Shown: piece by piece, positions 47,859-60,603 of the stretch
Numbering within the stretch: position 1 is the first letter of the stretch
Layout: the number at the start of each line of letters is the position of its first letter
Assembly: GCA_002749535.1 (NCBI GenBank)
Contig: MZZL01000409.1
Span: forward strand, 2,248,160 to 2,312,159
Direction of reading: 5' to 3'
DNA length: 64,000 bases
Source of the DNA: Apophysomyces variabilis
Taxonomy: Eukaryota; Mucoromycota; Mucoromycetes; Mucorales; Mucoraceae
Program-made: the position numbers and the translations under genes
Notes under the pieces: generated by a model
Database searches by the model: none
What the model was told of the DNA's origin: nothing
What the model saw: the letters and a program-made list of their open reading frames with translations, nothing else

Positions 47859-49839
47859 ATGTCATCGGATGAAGACGAACTGGATCTTCATGAAGTATCC
47901 TCGCAATTGGACAATGTAACAGACGATGGGATAGATACAGAATCTGAAGGTTTGTACAGCTGGAATATCTTTGTCTTTGTCCTGAACTTTCGGAACAAAA
48001 GTCCTCTCGTTGCCGCCACCCCCGGATCAGCCTCCTCCGAAAAGACGACTTGACTTGCAGCTTCAGGCGAATGCCACTAGCTGCAAATCGTACGATTGTG
48101 TCCCTCATGTAATCTGTATGACTTGTTCCATGATAGAAGCTAAAGCGGCTTTTTTTTTTGTTCTTGGATTTTTGTAGGTTGCCGCTGTTCATCCAAGTCC
48201 GATATACAGTTTAGCCACTACCCGATGCTTTCGTTGGGTTTTCACGGGTTCAGAAGATGGCTATATCAGGAAATGGGATTTCTTTGCATCAATCAATGGA
48301 AAAACCTCATTAACCCAAGTTCAACGGCATCATTATGTGGATTCGGTCACTATGGTAAGAGGAAAAGAAATACGAAGAGGAGAAATGCGCCCATGGCAAC
48401 GTGCTTGCATGCCCTATCTTTGACTGAGATCAGAGTTTCTATTGTTAGGCAGGCGTCCTGATCTCCTGGTGGGAAAATGAGGAGATTCCGTTAGGTAACA
48501 AGGAAGCTTCAATTAAAGTTAGTAAGAGAAGGGTTGTTATTCATGTCGTTTGGTAGAACCTGCTTCAGAAAATCCAGAGACAGCCAAATATCCTTTAGGT
48601 TCTGATCCACCCAAGCTATCTCCGGTATACAGCATGGAGGTACAATCGGAGGCACTTTGGGCAGTGCAAGGCACTGAAAATGGAAACATCAATCTACTCA
48701 CAGTTCGTCATGATGAAGGCAAGTGCCATCATGTACTACGGAAGCACAATTTGCCTGTATCGGTTCTTCGGCTTACGCCTAGCGAAACCGGAGTCATCAG
48801 TGGATCTTGGGATAAATCGATATTGGTAATTTCAAGACCCGCTGTGGATGCAGCAGAAGAAATATTAAAGTGTCAGTCTAGGAATGGGATCTTAACACTG
48901 GAAAGATCGCACGGTCCTATGAAGGCCACAGTTCTCAAATCACATCTGCTGTATTTCAGCCTCTACAAACACCTAATCCAGAATCAACACAAGACCCATC
49001 ACCAGCCTGGGACCAGAAAAATCCCAACATACTGCTCACAACCAGCATAGACGGACAGTGTTTGATTTGGGACCGTCGTGAACCTGCAAAAGATGCACGA
49101 AGGTTGGGATTACCGGAGAAAACCCCGCCATGGTGTTTATCTGTACGTAATCGAAATAAGATCACAAAAGAATATGCTAAACAGAGAAACGGCGAATAAT
49201 ACTGTAGGCCTGTTGGAGCGCAGATGGAACCAAAATTTATGCAGGTCGTAGAAATGGCACAGGTAAAGGAAAAAGAAACCTTTGGCAATCCTAGGTTGGC
49301 TTTTCTTTGTTTATTTTAACCTCACAAGACAGTGGATGAATGGGATTATGCATCTCAGAAATACATACAATCTTTCCGTATGCCTAGCAATTCTGGTCCA
49401 GTGTCCTATGTAACCAGCATGCCCAATGGAAAACATATCATTTGGTGAGTATTATGCCCATTGTTTCTTTTTCTTTTTGTTAAACTCTTCTTTTTTCGGT
49501 ACAGTGCATCTAATGATAACATACGACTGTGGAACACTACCACTGAATCGACCTTCACCATCCGCCCTGGGCAAGAGTCAGGTACGAAACCGGGGAAGCT
49601 GGCATCTGTCGTTCCGTTTACAATTTTGCCTGGGCACCACGGCGGCTGCATATCCCATATTGGTAAATGCAAAATATCATGAGAAATGCATGGAAATAAT
49701 CTTTATTAAACATTTTTTAGTCATTGACCCAACATGCCGGTATATGATCACCACATCGGGTAACCGCGGCTGGGAAGGTGCATCAACTAATGCGTGTCTA
49801 TTCTACGATATCACCCCTATTGTTGGTCAAGATCAATGA
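47859..49839 (+). CDS. SPT8: SAGA complex subunit Spt8 (WD40 protein)
   Basis: Chromatin coactivator subunit that contacts TBP. Ten exons from 47859-47949 to 49721-49839 give 464 residues in phase. An acidic N-terminus (MSSDEDELDLHEV) is followed by a Pro-rich linker and a WD40 propeller. Recognisable blades: VFTGSEDGYIRKWDFFASING, SVTMAGVLISWWENE, VISGSWDKSILEWDLNTG, LLTTSIDGQCLIWDRREP, HIICASNDNIRLWN. The C-terminus TTSGNRGWEGASTNACLFYDI is the strongest Spt8 marker. The protein is shorter than yeast Spt8, mainly in the acidic N-terminus. Its stop lies about 71 bases from the MEX67 stop on the other strand. Confidence 0.92.
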
Positions 49840-49910
49840 AAATGTTTTAGTGTTTGTTTGTTTACAGTGAATAATGATTACAAGCGATTATGTGAGAATG
49901 TCAAAGGAAA

Positions 49911-52023
49911 TCATAAACCTTCCGGTGGTTGTGGCAAGGACGGGCATGATGCAAAAATGCTTACAAACTGGCTTTTAGCCTGAGGTTTAAAACCCTCATT
50001 ACCGACATAATCACGCACAGTCATGATATCGGACATGATAGTATATGGCCAACCCGCCACATTAGCCCTAAATACTCCAGTTATTAAAACGCTATCGAAC
50101 GTGTGCTATAAACTTACGGGGACCCTTCATTTGATGGACGAATCAGAAAAGTACGGTCAAATGAGTATGGTGGTGTATTGTCGTCTAACCCAGAGTAAGA
50201 CTTTGTCACTGACGCAAACGCTATTCATGCACTACCTTCTCTGAATTCTCCATGCAGCGTAATAACTAAGCCCTGTTGAATTTGATGCGCGTCTATTACA
50301 AAGTCTTCTGTTCTTTGCAAGTCATGAATTGTTGTCGGTAACCGACATAATGCATCGCCGATAACTTCTGGTCCACACATAAGACCTTTTCCTGCGGAAT
50401 CTATAGTTGAAACCTGTTATGTACCATCGCAAGCCAAAGGAAGAAGTACGTACCAGGTCGCTTCAAAGTCTTTGCAAGATTTCTGCTGATCGCTGTCCAA
50501 GACAACCTTGATTCATCGTCATCCATTGCTTTTTTCTTCTCTTTTCGTCGTAACTTGTTCTCTTTCCGTAATTTGAGATGGGCAGTGACTGAGAATATAG
50601 CGGAAGCATCATAAACGATCCCAAGACTAGAGCGATGATTGTCAAATGCAGCAAGATATCTCGTCAAAAAATCCAAGGCAACTGCTTGATTCTCCTCCGT
50701 ATCAAATAAATTCCCCTTGGTATCTAGAGGAAGCACCTTGCCGTATTTCTGAATCGTCACTGCTTCTTCCTCTGTAAGCGTTACCAGTGCACCGTCTAGC
50801 ATCATAAGAGACGGGAACCGTTTTATGATATTACGCACGTAACCGCGATCATTCCCGCGTTGTTTAATTTCTGATTCACGCAAAGGATTTCCAAGCAACA
50901 AGAGTTCTCGTAGACATTTCAACTTTCCCGTTCCACTTAATGCATCGATTCCTTCGAAGCTCTGGATTTGATTATCCTGCAACGACAGATTTTGTAAATT
51001 CGGCAAGAACTGAGTAATGGTTGATATCTGTTGGACATTCTTCAACCAGTTTTGTCTAAAGGAGACAGTAACAACATCCTCGAACATTTCGCCGGCTAAT
51101 TTCATCATTGCAGGTCCAACTACCGCAGTGGCACCTGGAGCACCTGGAGGTTTAATTCCTGCCTTCTTAAGAATAGGGTCTGAAGACATCTCATCCAGGT
51201 TGAGATATTTGGTCTCCCCATTCCATCGCGATCGTAAGAAGGAACGCAACGTATCGATCGTTGTCGCTTTCTTTGGCTCTTCAACCATGGATACAACTTC
51301 CGGTGTGCTTGCACTGTACAAACGGATCTGAAGTTGTGCTGTTCCATAGATGTAACCGTTCAATCTAGTTAGGGCATGGGCTACGACTGGTTCAGCCACA
51401 GTAATCAAAATCTGTCCCGGTTCCGTTTTCACTTCCAATGGCTCCCATTCTTTCTTAGTTTTCTTCTGCAGAAAAGGAACGAGACTTGCTTCGCTTCCGG
51501 GCTGAAATCCTTCAATCTATTCATTTGGATTAAGACCCTATCCAAAACAATCTTACGTTAGGAACTGTATCGATACTTACCAGGACATCGATGCGTTGAT
51601 CACTCTCTGTTTCCATAACCTTATGCTTCCATGCTTTTTTCTGTTTTCGTTTGCGATCATAGGGAGAACTTTTGATACATCAACATCATTCCAGGTTTGA
51701 GCTTAAAAACAAAAAAGAGCTTACAAGCGGTTCCCTCCGGACACCATATCCACATCGCCGTCCTCGATCTCGGCTGCTGATAAAGGATTGCTGGTAACGG
51801 AGATATTAGCTCCATTCAATCGAGATTTAGCTGTCAATGAAATCCCCTTTCGCTTCGATCTCTTAGCAGTCTTCCACGCACCGCCTCCGTTCTCTCCGCG
51901 CTTCTGCATCGCGTTCGAGGGTGCGTTAAGATCACTCGACACTGGCGTGAATTTCGGTACGGTACCGCCAAACATGGCAAACATGCCCTTTACTGGAGCA
52001 GGTGCTTTAGGCTGATCTGTCAT
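49911..52023 (-). CDS. MEX67: mRNA export factor Mex67 (NXF1-like)
   Basis: Carries mRNPs through the nuclear pore with its partner Mtr2/NXT1. Six exons: 52023-51725, 51668-51581, 51501-50454, 50400-50236, 50184-50118, 50067-49911, giving 607 residues in phase. Order: basic N-terminus; an RRM-like fold (QILITVAEPVVAHALTRL, AQLQIRLYS); leucine-rich repeats (LPNLQNLSLQDNQIQSFEGID, LRELLLLGNPLRE); and an NTF2-like domain (ALDFLTRYLAAFDNHRSSLG, SFDRTFLIRPSNEGSP, AGWPYTIMSDIMTVRDY). About 30 residues follow and then a stop, so the C-terminal UBA-like TAP-C domain, which binds FG nucleoporins, is not seen. Confidence 0.9.
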
Positions 52024-53398
52024 TGATGCAACTCGTTGATCGTCCCGCAGCAGGAAAAAAAAAAAAAGAAGCGGAAGTCACCATCTATTTCAAGGGCCGC
52101 ATAGCTTGTTCATACGGCTTTTTTTAGTTTTGTCAGACATTTAAACATCTTTTGCACACTTGCAAAACGAGATAAAGGTAGGGAAGTGTTGGATATTGTC
52201 TAATAACGTACATACCATGTGGCTTGTTAGGGCTCGAATGCATGATATTCAATGGCGCAGGTAATATTTACCTAAAAACAATACGTGCTTGCGACTTACC
52301 CCTACTCTCTTCTTCTTTCCTGACTTTTTTATACTCTTTCGCTTAGCATATTGCACGAATAGCCGGATGTTTGTCACAATAAATATGTCAATGAATATTA
52401 TGTAAAACGGTAAAGGAATATCAAAGCATGCATCCTTCGATGCTGGGGCGTCCGGTCTATAAATGGAACTATAAACTGCTGGCTTGCATCGACGGAGAAT
52501 TGAAATGCCGAGTACAGGTGATAATCTTAATTCATTTAATGACGGGGAGCGCAGCGTTTGTCTAAACACGTCCGCTCTCGTCCAGTCCGCAAAGAAAAGG
52601 AAATGAGAAAATTTCGGTATGGTAACAGGGAAAAAAGGAAGAGGCTATGGAAAAAAGTTACAGACAAAGGAAAGGGCAGAGGAAATGCCGAGTACAGTAC
52701 ATCCACAGTTTTAAGGTTCACTTCCGACTAAAACCTTGCTATTAGTATTGTGCGGATTACTGATTATGCTGGTTTGATCGATAGTGTCCGTTCCCAACTA
52801 ATAAAAATATTTCCTGTCGCAAAAAGAGGGATCTAGCGATATCGCTATCGGGGAAAACCTATGTGGAAGGATTGACTGACCTGAACTCATATGCATTATC
52901 AACATCAATGCATACATATGTGAAATCTAAACCTAGGAGCAGTATCCCAGCTGTAAAAGCAAGTCTCCACCTATTTCCTGATCAATCAATGACATAAATA
53001 CTGTTGAAGATCGACTATTTATTGCATGAATGCGATCTGATGTACCTGTTTGTAAATCATCGTGCAACAATTCTGTAATAGTAGCTCAGTTCATACTGCA
53101 GCTCCTGTTTCTCAGCCTATAATTTTTGCATGCCTGACAAGTGTATGGGACTTGAGACCCCACAAACTGGATGTAGAAAGAAAGGAGAGTTGATTCAACC
53201 ATAGAGCAAGAGTGAGGGCCAGTCGTACCTCATAAGAGCATATGTCCGAGCCGCTTTCGTATGCATCTGACTTGCCTCATGACAGCCAATTATAGCATCA
53301 CCTGCTCGCTAAATAGGCAAGGTTAAAAGAAAACTACAAACTGAACCCGGAGGATTAACCGGGAATTGCTTCTTGTTTTGTTTTACATCAAACTTTAA
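52024..53398. other. Intergenic 1.4 kb
   Basis: MEX67 promoter side. A minus-strand frame (52569-52249) has a hydrophobic segment followed by lysines and a donor-like GTAAGT, but no partner exon was found. GAAATGCCGAGTACAG occurs twice, near 52501 and 52681. Otherwise unassigned. Confidence 0.4.
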
Positions 53399-53800
53399 AT
53401 GGCAGCAAAGCACTTGGAAACCACCTTACAAAGCTATTATCGAGACTATGTGGCTACCACACCAAGTTACGATCTGTATCCAGGATTATCACGTCGAGTT
53501 GGTAACGGTTATGTTCCACGCCGACAACCAGTGGCACGGCGATGTAATCGCCAGACAAACTTTTTGATGATTACCTCCCGAGAGGAAAACGAGTTCCTAT
53601 GGCACACATACATACATCAACCACAGCAACACCAAAACCAAGAAACCGTGCCGGCTTGGGATTTATATCCATCCATTCTTCGCATTGTAAGGATCTATGA
53701 CTGCAGGTTCGACCAACTGAGATCTGTTTAGGTTCAAAACTCTGGGACAGAAGAAATGCGTCGGCAATTGCAAATCATGCAAACTACTTTATCAACATAG
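53399..53800 (+). CDS. Small hypothetical protein
   Basis: Two exons, 53399-53686 and 53732-53800, encode 118 residues. The 45-nt intron starts GTAAGG and ends GTTTAG, and it removes an early stop while keeping the frame. The protein has several Tyr/Arg-rich stretches (YYRDYVATTPSYDLYPGLSRR) and Gln/His-rich parts. The motif YDLYPGL is echoed by WDLYPSIL about 65 residues later. No known domain, signal peptide or membrane segment. I do not recognise it; the splice structure and open frame are the only support. Confidence 0.45.
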
Positions 53801-56493
53801 CAAAATCAGGGGTCTCTATAAAACAAGGGAAAAAATTTACCCAGCTAGTATTCCTTCTTGTTCTTTTGCACTGTAATTGTATATGTGTCATACATATTGA
53901 TATTAAACATACATCAGCATTGATTTAACCGTAAGCCAAGGGTAAATGCGTAATAAAGTGGGAAAAGCAGAACCAATATAACAAAATAAGAGAAACTACT
54001 TCTCATAAGGGTAAATTGTAATGGTTCTCTTTAACATAGATACAAACAATCCTAAATCCTTTTTCTGTGAATGTAGATCGCAGAGAGGGCTTTGCATTGA
54101 ATTCACATCCATCTGTATGTGGAGCCTGGAAGTCTATTTACAAGCGGACTTGCCATTCCAGCACATATGGGCTGGCACCCGCGTGCATGCCCTGTCCGGG
54201 GCAGCACGGGGTTGTGTATAACAAATGAGTGGCAATGCTAGCCGATTAAAGCGAAAGCCGGCCAAAGAGATGAATGGGTAAAAAGAGTAGATTTCCAGTT
54301 AGTGAACTACTTGTTTTAGCTAGACAATATTTGTCACTTACAGGCATCATAAACCCGCCTAAAATATTGTTGCCACCTTGATTGGGGTATAATGAAGGGC
54401 TCACTTTAAGACCTGGCAGAGAAAGGCTGGGAGGTTGAAAAAGAGTAATGACCTTCCGCCTTCGTATCATTCCCTGTTTCAAATGAGTCAGTGATGATTG
54501 CGTTGAGAGAATTTTGATACTTATAGGTTTAAATATGGGATATTGGAATAGGGAAGAGTATAAACAATCAATGAAGCCCTTATGCCATAGATATCATGTA
54601 CACTCATCAAGGTATGTCCATGGTCACCGATGTCATATTTATGCATATTAATATGGAAGAAGAGGAATCTTCCGGATGCATTTAACGTACATACAAGATA
54701 CAAGAGAGTATATCAAATGAGGAAGAAATATACTTAGGTTCTATATGAGAATGAACACTATCATTCAGGTTAGCATCTTCGACTTGGGGAAAAGTAATCC
54801 AAATGACAGGCAGTTAGTAAAATGCAGGCCCCTGATTTTTGGATATCATTCACTGGTTTCACCGGAAACAATCGGCTGGTGAGGCGAGAATAAATTGTTT
54901 CAACAATATCAGGCATTGTGACAACATGATATTCGCTATGGTGGACAAAAGATTGCTAGAGCAAAAGGAAAACTAAATAGTATTGTAACACATGCTATGC
55001 GGAAGGTTTGTAGTGTTAGAGTTGCCTTCTATAGATTTTACCGTTTGTTCTGTTCTGTATTATAGATAGATCCAAAGGATAAAGTTTACTAGCAACAGTT
55101 TTCTCCGTTTTCATGCCTTCGAGTTCCTGACCAATCGTCTACTGCTAATATGCGGAACCTCACAGCAACTCTTCTATTGATCGTAATCAGCCCTTGTGAT
55201 ATAGTCGTCATAGACAAAGCACTGTGATGGCTGGATAAAGAGGAATGGTGTTACGCCAAGAGACCTATTCCTCCTTCGGTTATTTAGGAACCAGAATTTG
55301 GACGATGGCCGATGTTGCATCCATGCTAAGTTTGGTATCAACATCGCAAGTCGTATTAAGTCTGGTATGGATTGCATCTCAGTGCATTTTGGCTTCGCCC
55401 ATTTGATATGCGGCTTTATCAGCCTTTAACTAATAAGGTCCTGTCCATGTCGCAGAGTTTATGACATGAGTTACCGTTGCGGGAATAGCATTTTTGCCTC
55501 TGTAACAACCGACCAAATGAAAGATGAATTCGACTGGGTTGGAAAACACAACTGGGGTGCTTTGGTCCTTCCTTCTGATACGATCTTGTTAATAAGGCAA
55601 GCAACTTTATTAAACAAATACGCTTGGTTTAGCTATTGCTTGAACGAGATTATAGCGCATCTAGAAGTAGTAATGAAGCATCCGTATTATTGTCCGGTGG
55701 CAATGCGTGATGGTGCTTTTGAGGGCTTATGATGATTGGAATCTGAGCTGATGTTGCCAGATACACCAATTGTGGTTTATCCTTTGGGAACCCTAACATC
55801 ACAACTGTTCGTTGCCAAGTGTTATTCTTCAAATGAAAGCTGGTATCAACCGCAAGGATGCCAAAGACTTGCTCTCGCTGGATTTTTAACATACTGAAAC
55901 AGCTATTGTCTTTGACTTCTAACAACAGCATAAAATAAAAGAGCTGAAAAGATTTGTTTTCAAAAGCCGTAAGCATGAGAATTTATGTGTAAATTTTTCA
56001 TCGAAGAAGAACTTTTGGCGTGAACGCGTATTGTTTTCGGCTTTGCACCGTGTCTCTTGATAGTCTTCTTTCTCGATTATTTGCGATAGCTCATACAGAT
56101 TTTCAACTTCGCGATCATATTTATGTTGCGCTTTACGAATGCTTCACATCTTAAAGAGTGTTGCCAGACATTGTATCTGACATTTGATCTGTGTTAAAGC
56201 CGAGGCTTATATGGAAGAGCAAGGAGAAAACTACGAAGAGGGGACCTCTTTGTACTAGAGTTGACCATTGGAAAACAAAGAAAAACTGGGATGAACATGC
56301 GTCACTAGCTAGACTTAGTTTTAACAGTGTCCTATTATGGTTGTATTGTTAATGCCATTTTTTACCAGACCATCCATCAATTGACATTAAAGCAGAACAT
56401 CGACGTATCATATCGCGTTTTTCAATTCATTTTCAAACAATAGTAATCATATTGAAAACAACGACAGTTCGATGACAGTATTTTAAAAGTAGC
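53801..56493. other. Intergenic 2.7 kb, possible relic
   Basis: Around 55174-55976 the minus strand has three short open frames in different phases. The largest (108 codons, 55976-55650) has protein-like content (FHLKNNTWQRTVVMLGFPKD). This could be a decayed gene. No repeats, no known motif. Confidence 0.35.
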
Positions 56494-56679
56494 TTACAGA
56501 TACAGGAAGTAAATCAACATGCTCTTGCTGCTGTCACCATAGTAAAAATTGGGCCAATCGATCGGTCCAGTAATGATGTTGTCGCACGGAGCCTCAGCAT
56601 TGATAATACGAGACTCGGTAGACAAAATAACAAGAGCAACCATTAGATGTAAAATTAATAAAACAGGCGAACTGGACAA
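56494..56679 (-). CDS. Possible small secreted protein (may be incomplete)
   Basis: A 61-codon frame with a good signal peptide (MSSSPVLLILHLMVALVILST) and mature start near EAPCDN. A donor-like GTAAGC lies two codons before the stop, so a further exon may follow downstream on the minus strand. I could not find one. No family recognised. Confidence 0.3.
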   Translation of the reverse strand: MSSSPVLLILHLMVALVILSTESRIINAEAPCDNIITGPIDWPNFYYGDSSKSMLIYFLYL

Positions 56680-57317
56680 GCGATGCCAATGGCATTAACC
56701 TCATGGGAAATAAAGCACCGATCAATGCAAAGCTGTGTCTTCAACGCTTTACTGGCTTGAAATGTTTAGATCGAGAGACCATTAACATGTAGAAAGGCAC
56801 TAGGTTCGTAAGATTATTGCATTAAGGAAATGGATGCGATGTTTTTAGTTGCCATAAGTTGAATCCGTTCGTATCAATATCTACAAAATTGAACCATTTC
56901 CTATAATCTTAATTACAGCTGCTCCACTTTTTAAATCCAAGGTTTTAACGTAGTGGGGGTGTGTCCCAGATGCAAATGAACAAATACCAACGGGGATCTT
57001 TACAAAACTGCACGTTGACATGCATGATATATATTAACTGTTTTGCATAGAGTTTCTGGTAAGAAAATCTTAGCCAAAACAATATAGCAGATGACTTCAT
57101 GCATGAAGCTTATTTTTAATAACAGGTCAAGGTTTTACAAACTTGCGCCTATATCTGACCATCTCAATACTTTTACTATAAATGTGTTTCTTGCACTATA
57201 GCGCTTTGCTGGCAGCTTTAAGCCAATCGGCATCTTTCCAACACATGTTTGTCGGAATAAGCATATGCTGTCCGTTTTCCCTTTTGACCCAGGCCAATTA
57301 AAAGTCAGCATGAGATG
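56680..57317. other. Intergenic, no gene recognised
   Basis: A 640-base AT-rich stretch with frequent stops in all frames. Nothing seen. Confidence 0.4.
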
Positions 57318-57731
57318 TCAGGCTTGCTGACTATAGGATTCTGACGTCTTTAACTGTTTCGCTGCCAAGGACCTCTCCCGTTTTTTCGGCTTGAAGACAT
57401 CTGATAGCAACCGACGCGAAACGTATGAAATTGATGATCGTTTTGGGTCAATTTCAGAAGGGTTTAGATAATCTCCGTCTCGGTACACCGTTTCGTAGTA
57501 GCTTCGGTTGTGAGACTCGAACTGTGATTGAGATAACCTCCGTCTCGTATATTGGTTCATCTTTCGAAGGCTATAATGGTGTTGTAATCTTTCCATAAAA
57601 CCCATAGGCCAAAAAAAAAGAAAAGAAAAGAAAGTTAAGCAAAAGGAAAAAAAGAGAAAGGCTAAAAGAAAAATGGATAGTCCCGGTAAAACAGTTGAAA
57701 GCAGGTCGGTTAAATGATAGTTTGCTTCCAT
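57318..57731 (-). CDS. Small hypothetical protein, possible single membrane helix
   Basis: An open frame of 137 codons. From the first ATG it has a strongly hydrophobic stretch (LSIFLLAFLFFSFCLTFFSFLFFW) followed by a basic, Arg/Ser/Tyr-rich tail (MNQYTRRRLSQSQ, SYVSRRLLSDVFKPKKRERS). The hydrophobic part is encoded by a purine/pyrimidine tract and may be leader. In that case the protein starts at the inner ATG (MERLQHHYS) and has 93 residues. No family known. Confidence 0.4.
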   Translation of the reverse strand: MEANYHLTDLLSTVLPGLSIFLLAFLFFSFCLTFFSFLFFWPMGFMERLQHHYSLRKMNQYTRRRLSQSQFESHNRSYYETVYRDGDYLNPSEIDPKRSSISYVSRRLLSDVFKPKKRERSLAAKQLKTSESYSQQA

Positions 57732-58775
57732 ATTCAGACATCGTTATTCTCCCAAAAAAAAAAATCATGCAGCAACCAAGGTGACTGTCCCGTAGCCATA
57801 GAAATGGAAATCTAGCAGTATGACCGCTTCGACTATCATCTTACGCAGCTCATCAATACACTCACAGCCTCCTTGTTCAAGTCAAACGTCATATCAATAA
57901 ATTGCGTTGTTTGTAAGCTAGATGAGACCTTTTCATGGGGAGAAACAAACGCGAAGTTGCCACTCAAGTTAGACTGCCTAGTTATCATTTTTGTGTATTA
58001 CAGTTAGAGCTGAGATGTTGTAGGGTTAAAACAATCCAAGACTTTGAAAGTCTTTAAATAGGATTCCGTTTACACGGTATACCATCTTAACCCCAGAATG
58101 AGCAAAAAAAACCCCACCAGATACAGGCCATGTCTGATGTTGCAATGGGACAATGACGTATCCTTTATGGACTATGCTTTAGGTCGCAGCAGTAGTCTAG
58201 CAGGATGTGCTTTTTATAATGTTATGTCATGATAATCACGTTCTATGCTGTCGATGGATTGGCCAAGATGAACAATTCGAGATTGCCTATTGCATTTTTC
58301 CGGTTGATGTTATTCCGGACTCTTTGCAAAACTGCAAAACAGCTTAAGGTAAGTCCCGTTTATAAGCTTACAGTTAATGAATGGCCATGCCGAACTTAAC
58401 TGTAGGACCTGGCAAATTCCCCGCTTTTCTGTATTGATTCTTCGTTTGTTTCTTGTTCTTTTCATAACACTACTCTGAAGGAAAGGACAATCTCTTGTGA
58501 AACAGGGTATTACAACATCCAACGAACGCAAATGGACAATGTTGAATTTGTATTGCTTTTTTCCTTCCGTTCCCATACGTAAGTCTGGGAATAATGAGAA
58601 GTAGCTTGAAGATAACCTTAAGCGGTGAACCAACAAAAAGTTCCTTTTAAGGAATTAAATACGCCAAGGACCTTTCAACTCCGAGGGTTCAGATTTATTT
58701 ATATCCTTACTGTTCCTGAAGCGATGGCTATTGTGCGACCAGCTGCTCTTCTTTCTTTCTTTCTTCCCTTTCGCC
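57732..58775. other. Intergenic, no gene recognised
   Basis: About 1 kb upstream of both the small hypothetical gene (minus) and the tetraspanin gene (plus). A CT-rich tract ends at the tetraspanin ATG. Nothing else supported. Confidence 0.4.
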
Positions 58776-60029
58776 ATGGCACAGGCCCATTTAGCAGCAC
58801 ATCCTCAGCCATTAGCGCGACCCTCTTCTGAAGCTTATAATAACAACACACTATGGGATTCCGACGAAGACCTACCACAACCCGTTTTGCCATGGATGAA
58901 ATCAGAATCACACCACTCATTAGGATCCGTGTCTCGTAGCTCGGTAGACACGAACAGTCTACATGTCGTCAAACGCTATCAGCCCGATCCAAACATGAAA
59001 AAAAGGCAGCGATGGACGCCGCATAAATGGTGGCTTCTCTTTTCTAATACATTGGTACGCCTCTTAAACTTGCTGAGAAACAAAAAAAACATCATCTCAT
59101 TGCGAAGGATAGCTATTTTGCTATGGACTAGGGATTTTACTGTTAGCTTTATTGACTTTCTTTAAGTGTATGGAGCTACAACCTGGTTCTATTTCATGTG
59201 CAATTTCTTACGTTCATTGTAGTCTATCTTCGTGCCGACGTTGTCATTGTGGGTGAACGGATGATTCTAAATCGTAGGATATCATGTAAACCTTTCTCTT
59301 CTTTGGAAGCTAATGTTTCGACAAGTGGTGACGGCCACGGGCACCATTTGCCTCTTCACATCCCTTGTAGGCTATGTCGGGATCATGTTGAACAATCGGG
59401 CTGTTTTGACAGTATACAATTTCCTTCTCTGGCCTTGCTTTGGCTTAATTGCATCCATTGGTTACGCTGCCTATCGCAAAAAGAAATGGAATATTGAAGT
59501 AAAAAAACTCCTATTTCTTTAATCCATGTGTCATTTGTTCTAAATTTGGATTTCTAGGGTAAACTGTCTCAGCAGTGGCACTATTATTTAACGGCAGATG
59601 GCCGTGCCCGTATTCAAGCCAATGTAAGTGACTGAAAACCCATTGCAGGCTACGACCTTTTTTTTATATACTCATTCGATGGTTATCTTGAAGCTGCATT
59701 GCTGCGGATACAAGTCATTTGCTGACTACCATGAACGATCCAACAAATGCTTTCCACGTACCTTATTACCAGGCTGCAGATTCAAGTATCAACAATTTAC
59801 GAAGCAAGCACTGGAATATACCTGGATTGTCGCATTTTCGGTAGTTCCACTGCATTTGTTTGTCCTATTTTCCGGCCTGCTTTGTTCCAATCATATCAAT
59901 CGCAAGTTTGGCAAAGGACTTCCGCCTAAGCTTTACCGTTTGGATTACCGAGGACTTGTCACTGGTACGCCCACCGGTAGTTCGATCAACGTTCACAAAG
60001 AAGGTTTGCAGCAACGGCGTATGACATAA
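58776..60029 (+). CDS. Fungal tetraspanin-like membrane protein
   Basis: Organises membrane microdomains. The ATG at 58776 (GCCATGGC) starts a 93-codon exon coding for a cytosolic tail, ending at 59054. Exon 2 begins at 59113. Four hydrophobic segments follow: LFCYGLGILLLALLTFF, LVTATGTICLFTSLVGYVGIM, VYNFLLWPCFGLIASIGYAAY and WIVAFSVVPLHLFVLFSGLL. Between segments 3 and 4 the large loop has the tetraspanin CCG motif (LHCCGYKSF) and further Cys residues (CFPRTLLPGC). The junction between exon 2 and the short exon near 59221 is not resolved: the best donor (GTGTAT) breaks phase and the phase-correct one (GTTCTA) is weak. The other joins are clean. Confidence 0.78.
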
Positions 60030-60516
60030 TCTCCCGTCTATGACCTGATTTTAAACGTACTGCTCTGTCTTTTGTGCAACAGAGCGTTCTACCACATTGC
60101 ATCACTAAGCTGTTTGTCCTTGATTTTTCGAAATGCCGGACTGCCCATACCTTTTAGAAGATTAAAAAATCGCATGTGCTCATTGCTAACGAACCATAAA
60201 AGCCACTCACTATTTCTATGTATTGTCTGTTTTGTTGCACACCAAAGGTACAACAATACATTGCCTAATGACGTTTTGAGTATCAGCACTGTTCCAAGCT
60301 AGGCATCTCTCTTCTCTCTATAAGTATACTGTATTTTCGACTAATTTTGGCGCGCAAAAACATTTTGCCGGTATTTCAAGCAGTTTCGTAGAAGCTGGTT
60401 CGACCGTAGTACTCTTCAGTGATATATAGAAGTCTTTATTTAGGAGAAAAGAGTACGTCCAGCGATGAAGTAGAGGAATAGATTCGTTAGAGTTATTGTC
60501 TGACGCTTTCCAATAT

Positions 60517-60603
60517 GGCCCAAAGGGTCGAGTTGCTCTCAGTAGCAATTTGGCAGGTGGGTGCAATCTTGATGTGTGGCTCAAGAGAGCTGAGCTGCAA
60601 TAA
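60517..60603 (+). repeat. Dispersed repeat 2, copy B
   Basis: GGCCCAAAGGGTCGAG, then CAGTAGCAA, CAAGAGAGCTGAG and GCAAT, in the same order as in 41728-41805 but with small insertions. Confidence 0.55.

Noticed and set aside
50092..50117. A 26-nt intron in MEX67
   Set aside because: Too short; the acceptor at 50068 gives a 50-nt intron and a protein that aligns better with the NTF2-like domain.
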